In this document: positions 43,957-52,525 of the stretch, in pieces
How positions within the stretch are numbered: the stretch's first letter is position 1
How the letters are laid out: each line of letters opens with the position of its first letter
Source of the DNA: an uncultured Ruminococcus sp.
GTDB lineage: Bacteria; Bacillota; Clostridia; Lachnospirales; Lachnospiraceae
Assembly: GCA_900544395.1 (NCBI GenBank)
Contig: UQVC01000002.1
Coordinates: 98,430-162,429, forward strand
DNA: 64,000 bases
Direction: 5' to 3'
Program-made: the position numbers and the translations under genes
The notes under the pieces: model-generated
The model's database searches: none
Told to the model about the DNA's origin: nothing
Seen by the model: the letters and a program-made list of their open reading frames with translations, nothing else

Positions 43957-45147
43957 CTATCGTGCATTCTGTTTTTTGATAAAATCTTCATACAGCGGTG
44001 ACATACTTCTTAAGTTCGCCACAATTTCTTTCAGTGCCTCCACTGTATCATCCAAATCTTCTTTCGTTGTATCTTCTCCCAAAGTCATACGAAGCGAGCC
44101 GTGTGCAATCTCATGAGGCAGGCCGATGGCCAGCAGTACGTGAGACGGATCCAAAGAACCTGATGTGCAGGCAGAACCACTGGATGCACAAATTCCTTTC
44201 ATATCCAGCATGATCAGAAGCGATTCTCCTTCGATAAACCGGAAACTGAAATTTACATTGTTTGGAAGTCTGTCCGTACGATCTCCATTCAGACGACAGT
44301 ATGGAATTTCCGCTTCAATGCGCCCGATCAGATAATCCCTTAACTCCCGTTCTTTTTTCGTCCGCTCTTCCATCGTCCGCAGAGCACGCTCTGTGGCTGC
44401 TCCCATTCCTACGATACCCGGCACATTTTCCGTTCCGGCGCGGCGTTTTCTCTCCTGTGCTCCCCCGTGTACAAAGGAACGGATCTTTACTCCTTTTCGG
44501 ATATATAGAAATCCGATTCCTTTTGGTCCATTGAGCTTATGGCCGCTTGCGCTGAGCATATCAATGTGACAGGCATCTACATCGATTGGTATCTGTCCAA
44601 ATGCCTGAACCGCGTCTGTGTGGAACAAAATCCCGTGTTCTTTCGCAATCTCACCAATCTCCCGGATTGGCTGGATAGTTCCGATCTCATTGTTGGCAAA
44701 CATCACAGAAATCAAAATAGTGTCCGGCCGGATGGCACGTTTTAACTCATCCAGTTTTACCACCCCATTCTCATCCACATCCAGATAAGTCACCTCAAAT
44801 CCGCGCTGCTTCTCCAGATATTCGCAGGTATGCAAAATCGCATGATGCTCGATCTTTGTTGTGATGATATGTTTTCCTTTTTTCTCATATGCCTCTGCCG
44901 TAGCCTTTAACGCCCAGTTGTCCGCTTCCGAACCGCCTGCCGTAAAGTAAATCTCATTTGCCTGTGCACCAAGCGCCTGGGCGATCACTTCCCTCTGTCT
45001 GCTCACAATTTCCTTGTTGCCTGCCGCAAAGCTATAGACACTGGATGGATTTCCATAGTGCTCTGTAAAATATGGAAGCATTGCTTCGACTACTTCCGGC
45101 GCAGTTTTTGTTGTTGCTGCATTGTCTAAATAAATCAGTCTGCTCAT
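43957..45147 (-). CDS. nifS: Cysteine desulfurase
   Basis: A PLP enzyme that converts cysteine to alanine and a protein-bound persulfide. In the 396-residue chain, the PLP lysine is K204 in SGHKLNGPKG, and the mobile-loop cysteine is C327 in SSGSACTSGS, the group I (NifS/IscS) arrangement. N-terminal LDNAATTKT is standard. It hands sulfur to NifU for clusters and to MnmA for tRNA. Nine to fifteen bases after the Rrf2 gene. Confidence 0.98.
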   Translation of the reverse strand: MSRLIYLDNAATTKTAPEVVEAMLPYFTEHYGNPSSVYSFAAGNKEIVSRQREVIAQALGAQANEIYFTAGGSEADNWALKATAEAYEKKGKHIITTKIEHHAILHTCEYLEKQRGFEVTYLDVDENGVVKLDELKRAIRPDTILISVMFANNEIGTIQPIREIGEIAKEHGILFHTDAVQAFGQIPIDVDACHIDMLSASGHKLNGPKGIGFLYIRKGVKIRSFVHGGAQERKRRAGTENVPGIVGMGAATERALRTMEERTKKERELRDYLIGRIEAEIPYCRLNGDRTDRLPNNVNFSFRFIEGESLLIMLDMKGICASSGSACTSGSLDPSHVLLAIGLPHEIAHGSLRMTLGEDTTKEDLDDTVEALKEIVANLRSMSPLYEDFIKKQNAR

Positions 45148-45162
45148 GGTTCTTCTCCTTCT

Positions 45163-45633
45163 CTATTTTCCACAATCTCTATTTCCGGCACATGCAGAGT
45201 CAGTTCCACTTTCTTTCAAAGTCTCCCCAACTTCCACAAGTGCTTTTAAATTCATCTCATCTACAGTCTGATTGATACTGTCATTAATCTTCTGCCACAC
45301 ATATTTGGTCACACAATTATCCGCCGCCTGGCATCCGCCTTCTGAAAGAAATCCGGAGCACTCTACCGGGTTTAAATCTCCCTCCAGTGCACGCAGGATA
45401 TCACCTACGGATACTTCTTCCAGATCCTTTGCAAGAACATATCCGCCCTGTGCTCCCCGGATGCTGCGAATAAGTCCGGCCTTTTTCATCTTGGACATCA
45501 GCTGCTCCAAATATCTCTCTGAAATCTCCTGCCGTTCCGCAATACTTGTGATGGATACAGGTCCTTCTTTCTCATGCTGTGCCAGGTCGATCAGTGCGCG
45601 CAGACCATATCTGCCTTTTGTAGATAATTTCAC
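45163..45633 (-). CDS. Rrf2 family regulator, IscR-like
   Basis: A 156-residue winged-helix regulator with MKLSTKGRYGLRALIDLA at the N-terminus and three cysteines C92, C101 and C107 in VECSGFLSEGG-CQAADNC, which in IscR hold a [2Fe-2S] cluster. It probably senses the cell's Fe-S status and represses its own operon (rrf2-nifS-nifU-mnmA-PHP gene). A tail with two more cysteines follows. A palindrome in the promoter is a candidate site. Confidence 0.93.
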   Translation of the reverse strand: MKLSTKGRYGLRALIDLAQHEKEGPVSITSIAERQEISERYLEQLMSKMKKAGLIRSIRGAQGGYVLAKDLEEVSVGDILRALEGDLNPVECSGFLSEGGCQAADNCVTKYVWQKINDSINQTVDEMNLKALVEVGETLKESGTDSACAGNRDCGK

Positions 45634-45665
45634 GCTTTCACCTTCTTGCTGATTCGCTCTTTTTC

Positions 45666-45727
45666 AATCCCTATTATTTTACTAGGATTTCCTCTTGTAG
45701 AATACCATTGCTGTTTTGTTCTGTCAA
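45666..45727 (-). promoter_or_regulatory. Promoter and candidate Rrf2 operator of the Fe-S operon
   Basis: On the minus strand TTGACA (45727-45722), 17 bases and TATTCT (45704-45699) make a strong promoter. Just downstream, AATCCTA (45689-45683) and TAGGGATT (45673-45666) form an imperfect inverted repeat placed where IscR-like repressors bind. Confidence 0.65.
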
Positions 45728-45776
45728 GGCAAAATAACGAATATGCTATTAAAAACACTCTTTTTCAGGTGAATCT

Positions 45777-47108
45777 ATGTCTGCAAAGAACTCTATCTTA
45801 CAAGGAACTCTAATCCTCACAGCTGTTGGATTTTTGTGCCGGTTCATGGGATTTTTTTACCGGATCTTTTTAAGTCACACATTCGGAGAAGAAAGTGTCG
45901 GATTATACCAGCTTACATTCCCGGTATTTGCCCTGTGCATTTCCTTTACATCCGCCGGTCTGGAAACGGCAATTTCCAGAACCGTAGCCAGACAAAAATC
46001 TCTTCATCAGACAAAAGAAGCCTCAGAAACACTTTGTCTGGGGCTTTTTATTTCCTGTGCACTCTCTGTAGTCACACTACTTATCATTCAAAAAAATGCA
46101 GCCTTTTTCTCAAACAGGCTGCTGGGAGATCCGCGATGCAAAGAAATTCTGATCCTACTGTCTTATGCCCTTCCCTTTTCTTCTGTTCACGGATGCATCA
46201 TGGGGTATTGCTATGGTCTGAAACAGACAAAAATCCCGGCTGTTTCTCAACTTGTGGAACAGATCACCCGGATTCTTTCGGTTCTCTGCTTTTATCTGTT
46301 TGCTGCAAAAAACCATATCCAGGCAGATATTTCCATCGCAGCTGCCGGAATCGCGGTCGGGGAATTATTCGCTGCGTTCTACGCGATCCGAAAACTACAA
46401 AAAAAACAGTCTGACATCTTTCACCCCAGACTGTCTGCTGCTGTATTCAGATCTCGCTTTTTGGAACTTGTCCCCTTATCTCTTCCATTGACTGCCAATC
46501 GGGTACTGCTCAGTCTCCTTCAGGGAATGGAAGCCGTTTCCATCCCCGGCTGTCTGAAACTTTATAACCACAGCACTGCCGAAGCTTTGAGCATATACGG
46601 AGTATTGACCGGAATGGCGCTGCCCTGTATTCTTTTTCCATCTGCCATCACCAACTCCGTTTCCATCATGCTGATGCCAACTGTTGCAGAACTTCAGGTT
46701 ACCGACCAGGCATCCCGCATCCGAAAACTGTTAAAAAAAGTTCTGGGAGCCTGTTTTTTCATGGGACTTTCCTGCTGTCTTTTATTTCTGATCTTCGGAC
46801 GGATGATCGGGCATCTTCTGTTCGCCAGTGATCTGGCTGGAGATTTTATGATCACTTTGGCCTGGATCTGTCCCTTCCTCTATGTAAACGGTTCTCTGAT
46901 CAGTGTCCTGAACGGCTTTGGAAAAACTTCTACTTCTTTTTCCATCAATATGATCGGCCTTGCCATCCGCATCGCAAGTGTTTTTTTCGCAATTCCAGCT
47001 TTTGGTATCCAGGGGTATCTTTTAGGACTTCTGATCAGCCAGCTTGCTGTCAGCCTTTGCTGCTGTTTTGTATTGCATCATCTGATCACCCGGTCAGAGA
47101 GTTTTTAA
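45777..47108 (+). CDS. SpoVB-like lipid II/polysaccharide flippase family protein
   Basis: A 443-residue membrane protein of the MVF/MATE-like exporter superfamily with about 12-14 helices. SLILQGTLILTA-type N-terminus and FYRIFLSHTFGEESVGLYQL are hallmarks of the stage V sporulation protein B group, which flips lipid-linked precursors during spore cortex or envelope synthesis. The ATG has AGGTGA upstream. Its 3' end overlaps the convergent SpoIIM-like gene by 15 bases. Confidence 0.85.
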   Translation: MSAKNSILQGTLILTAVGFLCRFMGFFYRIFLSHTFGEESVGLYQLTFPVFALCISFTSAGLETAISRTVARQKSLHQTKEASETLCLGLFISCALSVVTLLIIQKNAAFFSNRLLGDPRCKEILILLSYALPFSSVHGCIMGYCYGLKQTKIPAVSQLVEQITRILSVLCFYLFAAKNHIQADISIAAAGIAVGELFAAFYAIRKLQKKQSDIFHPRLSAAVFRSRFLELVPLSLPLTANRVLLSLLQGMEAVSIPGCLKLYNHSTAEALSIYGVLTGMALPCILFPSAITNSVSIMLMPTVAELQVTDQASRIRKLLKKVLGACFFMGLSCCLLFLIFGRMIGHLLFASDLAGDFMITLAWICPFLYVNGSLISVLNGFGKTSTSFSINMIGLAIRIASVFFAIPAFGIQGYLLGLLISQLAVSLCCCFVLHHLITRSESF

Positions 47109-47639
47109 AAATGCTCCGACTAAAACAGGATTCACATACAATTCTAAAATCAATCCAATCAAAAGCATCCCTCCAGAAACCAGACTTTTCTGGACATTCC
47201 ACTGCATCCGCGGATAACAGTAGGCATACCACAGTACGATCAGATAGGCAGGGATATAGAACAAAAACTGTGGAAGCATTCCAATCACACACAGGATGCT
47301 TCCTTTGACTCCCATTCCCAAAACCGCCATAGAAAACAGAAGTCCCGCGGAAAAGCCCGTCCAAATCAAAAACAAAACAACTGCGCCCTTTCTGAATTTT
47401 GTAAAAGCCGCTCCCAGCATTACCAGAAATGGAATAAGACGCACCTGCAAAAGATACCAGATATACTCTCCGGTCAGAATTTCCACCTGCTGATATTGTT
47501 TTAAAAAATATTCACTGAAAATCCCGGCTCCGGCTGCAAATTGCTCCGCTTCCAGATTGACATACAGAATTCCCAACAAAAACCCCGGCATAAAAAGAGC
47601 CAATAACTGCCTCTTTACATGAAACATCTTCAATGGCAT
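47094..47639 (-). CDS. SpoIIM-like stage II sporulation membrane protein
   Basis: A 181-residue protein with about five membrane helices. GFLLGILYVNL near the start and the segment IGMLPQFLFYIPAYLIV correspond to the SpoIIM/DUF95 hallmark (a proline, then an aromatic and an acidic or polar position). SpoIIM is part of the DMP complex that drives septum dissolution and engulfment. It follows nudF as in the B. subtilis nudF-spoIIM neighbourhood, which supports the call. Confidence 0.75.
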   Translation of the reverse strand: MPLKMFHVKRQLLALFMPGFLLGILYVNLEAEQFAAGAGIFSEYFLKQYQQVEILTGEYIWYLLQVRLIPFLVMLGAAFTKFRKGAVVLFLIWTGFSAGLLFSMAVLGMGVKGSILCVIGMLPQFLFYIPAYLIVLWYAYCYPRMQWNVQKSLVSGGMLLIGLILELYVNPVLVGAFLKTL

Positions 47640-47690
47640 TACTCCTTTTCCTTTCGATATTTCATTATATGCCGGAGGGTCCTGTTTTAT

Positions 47691-48236
47691 TTATTCAGTT
47701 TTTCCATACTTCGTGTCATATGCAAGAAGTGCAGCGATCGTCTTGGAATCTTCAATCTCTCCGGAGAAAATCTTTTCCTTGAGCTCTTCTATTGTATATG
47801 CCTTCAGATCGATAAATTCATCTTCGTCCAGATGTTGCTGTGATGGAATCAGATCTTTTGCCACAAACACTTCAATCCGTTCATTGCAAAAGGCAACTGT
47901 CGTACGCAATGTGATCAGCCATTCCAGATGCTCACAACGAAATCCCGTCTCTTCCTCCAATTCTCTCCCTGCGCACTCAATCCCTGGTTCCTCCACAGCA
48001 TCCAATGCCCCTGCCGGAATCTCCAAAGTATACCTCTCCAGTGCATTCCGATACTGACGTACCATCAAGATCTTCCCTTCTTCTGTTACCGGAACTACTG
48101 CCGCAGCCCCTTTGTGACTGATAAAATCCCACACTGCCGTATGGGTTCCATCAATCTCCATGGTATCCTGATAAAAATCCAGGATCGCGCCTTTATATTT
48201 TAATTCTCTTTTTAACCGTTTGATCTTCTCACTCAT
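47691..48236 (-). CDS. nudF: Nudix hydrolase, ADP-ribose pyrophosphatase type
   Basis: A 181-residue Nudix enzyme that splits ADP-ribose into AMP and ribose 5-phosphate. The Nudix box runs from GALDAVEEPGIECAGRELEEETG, whose key residues R-E-L-x-E-E-x-G are intact near residue 92-98. The start giving MSEKIKR is chosen for GGAGAG seven bases upstream. Neighbours spoIIM and rny are on the same strand. Confidence 0.9.
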   Translation of the reverse strand: MSEKIKRLKRELKYKGAILDFYQDTMEIDGTHTAVWDFISHKGAAAVVPVTEEGKILMVRQYRNALERYTLEIPAGALDAVEEPGIECAGRELEEETGFRCEHLEWLITLRTTVAFCNERIEVFVAKDLIPSQQHLDEDEFIDLKAYTIEELKEKIFSGEIEDSKTIAALLAYDTKYGKTE

Positions 48237-48257
48237 TGTTTCTCTCCTGCTTTGAAT

Positions 48258-48308
48258 CAAAAAACGGAACCCCTTTCCACCTTGCGATGTTTAAGGAATT
48301 CCGCTTTT
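48258..48308 (-). terminator. Terminator after rny
   Basis: On the minus strand CGGAATTCCTT pairs imperfectly with AAGGGGTTCCG, followed by TTTTTTG. It lies just upstream of the nudF gene's ribosome site. Confidence 0.6.
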
Positions 48309-48325
48309 CATTTCATGATATTGTT

Positions 48326-49879
48326 CTATTTTGCATAATCCGTGACGCGTGATTCACGAATTACATTTACCTTGATCTGTCCAGGATACTCTAATTCAAA
48401 TTCAATCTGATTAGCGATCTCTCTGGCCATAAGTACCATATCATCATCAGTCACCTGATCTGGAACTACCATGACTCGAATCTCTCTACCTGCCTGAATA
48501 GCAAAAGATTTATCCACACCTTTGAACTGGTTTGCAATCTCTTCTAATTGTTTCAATCTGTTTGTGTATGTCTCTAATGTCTCTCGTCTTGCACCCGGTC
48601 TTGCCGCTGAAATCGTATCCGCAGCCTGTACAACACAGGCGATCAACGTCTGTGGTTCTACGTCTCCGTGATGGGATTCCACTGCATTGATCACAGTTGC
48701 TGATTCTTTGTACTTTCTGCAAAGATCAACACCGATCTGGATATGAGAACCTTCCACATCGTGATCAATGGATTTTCCGATATCATGCAAAAGACCTGCA
48801 CGTTTCGCCATGCGAACATCCAGCCCGATCTCCCCTGCCAGAAGTCCTGACAGCTGCGCAACCTCGATGGAATGCTTCAGCGCATTCTGTCCATAACTTG
48901 TTCTGAACTTCATACGACCAAGCAAACGCAGCAGCTCCGGATGGATACCCGGCACACCGACTTCGATGGCTGCCGCTTCTCCTTCTTCGCGGATCATAGA
49001 ATCCACTTCCTTCTGCGCTTTTTCTACCATCTCTTCAATTCTTGCCGGATGGATACGTCCGTCTACGATCAGACGTTCAAGTGCAATACGTGCAACTTCT
49101 CTTCGGATCGGATCAAAGCCGGACAATACGACTGCCTCAGGTGTATCATCGATGATCAGTTCTACCCCTGTCAAAGTCTCAAGAGTTCTGATATTACGTC
49201 CCTCTCGTCCAATGATCCTTCCTTTCATCTCATCACTCGGAAGCTGTACAACAGAGATCGTTGTCTCTGCCACATGATCAGCTGCACATCTCTGGATTGC
49301 ATTGACAACATACTCTTTGGCTTTCTTGTCTGCATTCTCTTTTGCCTGAGACTCCAGTTCTCTGACCATTTTCGCGGTTTCATGTTTCACATCTTCTTCC
49401 ACAGTTTTCAACAGATATTCTTTTGCCTGTTCGGAGGTAAGACCTGAGATTCTTTCCAGTTCCTGTACTCGTTTCTGACTGAGTTCTTCCACTTTGGCTT
49501 CACGCTGTCTTAAATGTTCCTCTTTCGCTGTAAATTTTGCTTCACGCTGCTCAATAGCTTCGGAACGTTTGTCCACTGCCTCTTCTTTTGCCAGCACACG
49601 CTTCTCATAGCGCTGCAGTTCCGACCGTCTTTCTTTGGTCTCTTTCTCAAGATCATTCTTCGTCCGGATGGACTCTTCTTTCACTTCCAAAAGAGCTTCC
49701 TTCTTTGTCGTTTCAGCAGTTTTCACGGCATCGTCAATGATTTCTCTTGCTTTTGCTTCTGCATTGCCAATCTTGGATTCTGCATTGTTCTTCAGACTGG
49801 TAATGGTCAGATAACGAGTCACGACACCGACTATCAACGCGAGGGCCGCCGCAATAATTACACATAAAATTACTGGCAC
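48326..49879 (-). CDS. rny: Ribonuclease Y
   Basis: The membrane-anchored endoribonuclease that starts mRNA decay in many Firmicutes, 517 residues: an N-terminal membrane helix (about 3-22), a long coiled coil (30-205), a KH domain (GRIGREGRNIRTLE region) and an HD domain with LLHDIGKSIDHDVEG. The start is GTG with AAGGAGGTG upstream. A perfect 10-base inverted repeat lies in the spacer before it. Confidence 0.97.
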   Translation of the reverse strand: MPVILCVIIAAALALIVGVVTRYLTITSLKNNAESKIGNAEAKAREIIDDAVKTAETTKKEALLEVKEESIRTKNDLEKETKERRSELQRYEKRVLAKEEAVDKRSEAIEQREAKFTAKEEHLRQREAKVEELSQKRVQELERISGLTSEQAKEYLLKTVEEDVKHETAKMVRELESQAKENADKKAKEYVVNAIQRCAADHVAETTISVVQLPSDEMKGRIIGREGRNIRTLETLTGVELIIDDTPEAVVLSGFDPIRREVARIALERLIVDGRIHPARIEEMVEKAQKEVDSMIREEGEAAAIEVGVPGIHPELLRLLGRMKFRTSYGQNALKHSIEVAQLSGLLAGEIGLDVRMAKRAGLLHDIGKSIDHDVEGSHIQIGVDLCRKYKESATVINAVESHHGDVEPQTLIACVVQAADTISAARPGARRETLETYTNRLKQLEEIANQFKGVDKSFAIQAGREIRVMVVPDQVTDDDMVLMAREIANQIEFELEYPGQIKVNVIRESRVTDYAK

Positions 49880-49914
49880 AGGAGCACCTCCTTATTTAAT
49901 TTTCATTGTACATG

Positions 49915-49936
49915 TTTATGTATTGGAATACATAAA
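49915..49936. promoter_or_regulatory. Perfect inverted repeat upstream of rny
   Basis: TTTATGTATT and AATACATAAA are perfect 10-base arms around GG, 36 bases before the rny start codon. The symmetry and close spacing suggest a repressor operator rather than a terminator, since no T run follows. The bound protein is unknown. Confidence 0.5.
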
Positions 49937-49973
49937 TACAACACTTAAATTTTATACTGTTTTACCAACCCTG

Positions 49974-50588
49974 TCAAGCATTCTCGTCATAATTTTGTAT
50001 CACTTGACGGATGTCCTCATACCGGAAACCCTTCCTTGCCAGATGCCCATATAATTTTTGCATCTGCTGGGGCGTGGCAGTCCCCGGATCTACGCGCTTT
50101 TTCTCCAGGATCCTTCGAATCGCATCTGTCTCATCCTCATGATCAAAACCGGCTTCTACCGCCTCTTTTGCAGTCTCTTTCGAAACACCTTTCTGACAGA
50201 GCTGATATAAAATCTCCCTTCTGCTCTTTGATGACTTTCTGCTCTGCACAAAATTCATCGCATACCTTGCATCGTCCAGATACCCAAAAGATCTGACATA
50301 AGAAATTGCCGCCTCGACGGCTTCCTCAGGATATAATCCCTGTACCAGTTTTTCCCGCAGGGCTGCTTCGCTTCGGTCCATATCTTCCAGAAGATGCATG
50401 GCGCGAAGCTTCGCTCTCTTACAGATCACCTTTTGCAGGATCTCCTGAACAGTCTCCTCTTCCAGCAAAGCTCCCTCTGAAATTCTGTAATGAGACAGTT
50501 CGCCTTTGTATAATACAAAGGCGAACTGCTCATCTAAATATACTTTATATTTGATCTTGGTCATCATCTCTACTTTTGTAACGACCAT
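49974..50588 (-). CDS. recX: Regulatory protein RecX
   Basis: A 204-residue helical-repeat protein that caps RecA filaments and limits their growth. Motifs such as DMDRSEAALREKLVQGLYPEE and YVRSFGYLDDARYAMNFVQS (read in parts, residues 60-115) are standard for RecX. It begins three bases after the recA stop, so the two are one operon and both should be SOS-controlled. Confidence 0.92.
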   Translation of the reverse strand: MVVTKVEMMTKIKYKVYLDEQFAFVLYKGELSHYRISEGALLEEETVQEILQKVICKRAKLRAMHLLEDMDRSEAALREKLVQGLYPEEAVEAAISYVRSFGYLDDARYAMNFVQSRKSSKSRREILYQLCQKGVSKETAKEAVEAGFDHEDETDAIRRILEKKRVDPGTATPQQMQKLYGHLARKGFRYEDIRQVIQNYDENA

Positions 50589-50591
50589 CTT

Positions 50592-51671
50592 TTATTCTTC
50601 TCCTTCGATCGGCAGTTCCATCTGGGACTCTTTCGGAGTCAGTTTCAGATCGCTTTCTTTTTTCTCGTCCGCTTCTCCCTCGATCAGATGATAGTGTTGG
50701 CGTACTTTTCGATCCAGTTCTTCCATCACCTCCGGATGACTGGTCAGATAAGACTTCGCATTCTCGCGTCCCTGCCCGATCTTCTCTCCTTCATATGCAT
50801 ACCAGGCACCGCTCTTTTTCACCAGATCGATCCCTACTGCCAGATCCAGAATGTCTCCTTCCTTGGAAATTCCTTTTCCGAACATAATATCAAATTCAGC
50901 CTCTTTAAACGGAGGTGCAATCTTGTTCTTTACAATTTTAATGCGGGTTCTGTTTCCAACCATCTCTCCGCTCTGCTTCAATGTCTCGATCCTTCGCACA
51001 TCCATACGAACGGAAGCATAGAACTTCAATGCACGGCCTCCGGTTGTAGTCTCCGGATTTCCAAACATCACTCCCACTTTCTCACGCAGCTGGTTGATAA
51101 AGATCACAACGCAATTCGATTTGCTGATAACTGGTGTCAGCTTACGAAGTGCCTGTGACATCAATCTTGCCTGCAGACCCACATGGCTGTCCCCCATATC
51201 GCCTTCAATCTCCTGCTTCGGAACAAGTGCAGCTACAGAGTCAATCACAATAATATCTACTGCACCGGAACGCACCATCGTCTCTGCGATCTCCAATGCC
51301 TGATCTCCGCTGTCCGGCTGTGAAATATACAGCTCATCAATATCCACACCGATCTTCTTTGCATAAACCGGATCCAGAGCATGCTCTGCATCGATAAATC
51401 CTGCAATTCCACCTCGTTTCTGAACTTCTGCGATCATATGAAGAGTCACAGTCGTCTTACCACTGGACTCCGGTCCATAGACTTCGATCACACGTCCCTT
51501 GGGAACTCCGCCAAGTCCCAATGCCAGGTCCAGGCTCAAACATCCGGTAGGCACTGTCTCCACTGCAACATGACTGCCTTCTCCCAGCTTCATCACCGTT
51601 CCTTTTCCAAAATCTTTCTCTAATTTTGCAATCGCTGCATCCAGCGCTTTTTTCTTTTCATCATTTACCAT
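50592..51671 (-). CDS. recA: Recombinase RecA
   Basis: The strand-exchange protein of homologous recombination and the trigger of SOS autoproteolysis of LexA. In 359 residues it has Walker A GPESSGKT (66-73), Walker B VIVIDSVAALVP near 140, loop regions and the GGRALKFYASVRMDVRR motif, with an acidic C-terminus ending PIEGEE. Encoded with recX and preceded by an SOS box. Confidence 0.98.
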   Translation of the reverse strand: MVNDEKKKALDAAIAKLEKDFGKGTVMKLGEGSHVAVETVPTGCLSLDLALGLGGVPKGRVIEVYGPESSGKTTVTLHMIAEVQKRGGIAGFIDAEHALDPVYAKKIGVDIDELYISQPDSGDQALEIAETMVRSGAVDIIVIDSVAALVPKQEIEGDMGDSHVGLQARLMSQALRKLTPVISKSNCVVIFINQLREKVGVMFGNPETTTGGRALKFYASVRMDVRRIETLKQSGEMVGNRTRIKIVKNKIAPPFKEAEFDIMFGKGISKEGDILDLAVGIDLVKKSGAWYAYEGEKIGQGRENAKSYLTSHPEVMEELDRKVRQHYHLIEGEADEKKESDLKLTPKESQMELPIEGEE

Positions 51672-51693
51672 AACGAATCTTCTCCTTTTAATC

Positions 51694-51748
51694 CGAACAG
51701 TTGTTCGCTTCTGTTTATTATACTATTATATGCTCTCTGAATTGTCAA
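51694..51748 (-). promoter_or_regulatory. recA promoter with SOS (LexA) box
   Basis: On the minus strand TTGACA (51748-51743), 17 bases and TAGTAT/TATAAT (51725-51717) form the promoter. The palindrome CGAACAGTTGTTCG (51694-51707), which fits the Firmicutes LexA consensus CGAAC-N4-GTTCG, lies just downstream of the -10, 23 bases before the start codon. No lexA gene is in the window. Confidence 0.85.
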
Positions 51749-51776
51749 GTACATTTTCGAATCTTATCTTTGTTCT

Positions 51777-51990
51777 CATCTCCTTTCCTTCCTGCCATCT
51801 TGCAAAACAACCAGGGCAGACTGATGCAGATCTTTTCTCTTTTCACATGGGAACTTTCTTGAACAGACCCGGAAGAACTCCTTGAATGTCTGATGGATCC
51901 AAAGCACGACACAGCAACAGGCGGCTGCACGATAAGGCTCTGTGCTTTCTCTCCAAACACATCTTATCATGCAGCCGCCCTGGTTGCAAT
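51777..51990. ncRNA. Candidate structured RNA between recA and mgsA
   Basis: This 250-base spacer has no convincing gene but strong pairing: CAACCAGGGC (51808-51817) with GCCCTGGTTG (51977-51986), closing about 160 bases; GGCTGCACGATAAG (51923-51936) with CTTATCATGCAGCC (51963-51976); and AAAGCAC (51901-51907) with GTGCTTT (51942-51948) in its loop, making a pseudoknot. On the plus strand a promoter TTGTCA (51742-51747), 17 bases, TATCTT (51765-51770) precedes it and a U-rich tail follows. The one mismatch is a G-U pair only on the minus strand, so the strand is undecided. Confidence 0.4.
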
Positions 51991-51999
51991 CTATTTATT

Positions 52000-52485
52000 T
52001 TAATTTTTCTCTTTCATCGACTCCACACGATCCTGGATCGTCTTGTTAAAATTCTCGATCTTTCGTTCATACGAAGTACTCATGTATTTTGAGTTCAGCA
52101 TAAAGTCTGCTGTAGAAAGATTATTCGCGATCGGAATATCATACACCACTGCGATCCGAAGCAATGCTTTTACATCCGGATCATGAGGCTGTGCCTCCAA
52201 CGGATCCCACAAAAAGATCATAAAATCAATCTGCCCTTCCACGATCTTGGCTCCGATCTGCTGATCCCCTCCCAGCGGACCACTGCAATATCCTTTTACA
52301 GGAAGTCCTGTGCGCTCTGAAATCAGCTTTGCCGTTGTTCCCGTTCCACACAGAAAATGCCCTTTTAAAATCTCTTTATTTCTGTCGCACCAGTCTACCA
52401 GTTCTTTCTTTTTTCCGTCATGGGCAACCAGCGCAATGTGCTTTGCCTTGCCGATCTCCATAGTTACAAAATTATCATTCAGCAT
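52000..52485 (-). CDS. mgsA: Methylglyoxal synthase
   Basis: Converts dihydroxyacetone phosphate to methylglyoxal and phosphate, a bypass of lower glycolysis relieving sugar-phosphate stress. The 161-residue chain has the phosphate-binding GTGTTAKLI, catalytic aspartates in SGPLGGDQQIGA and the histidine of PHDPDVKALLR. The start giving MLNDNF follows GGAGGAG, six codons inside the longest frame. Downstream is the structured spacer before recA. Confidence 0.95.
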   Translation of the reverse strand: MLNDNFVTMEIGKAKHIALVAHDGKKKELVDWCDRNKEILKGHFLCGTGTTAKLISERTGLPVKGYCSGPLGGDQQIGAKIVEGQIDFMIFLWDPLEAQPHDPDVKALLRIAVVYDIPIANNLSTADFMLNSKYMSTSYERKIENFNKTIQDRVESMKEKN

Positions 52486-52525
52486 CGTTTCTCCTCCTGT
52501 CACCCTACTTTCTCATCCGATCTTT

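Noticed and set aside
51745..51970. Two overlapping 64-71 codon minus-strand frames between mgsA and recA
   Set aside because: They overlap each other, have no convincing ribosome site, and run through the recA promoter and the strongly paired region; a structured RNA or spacer explains the sequence better.
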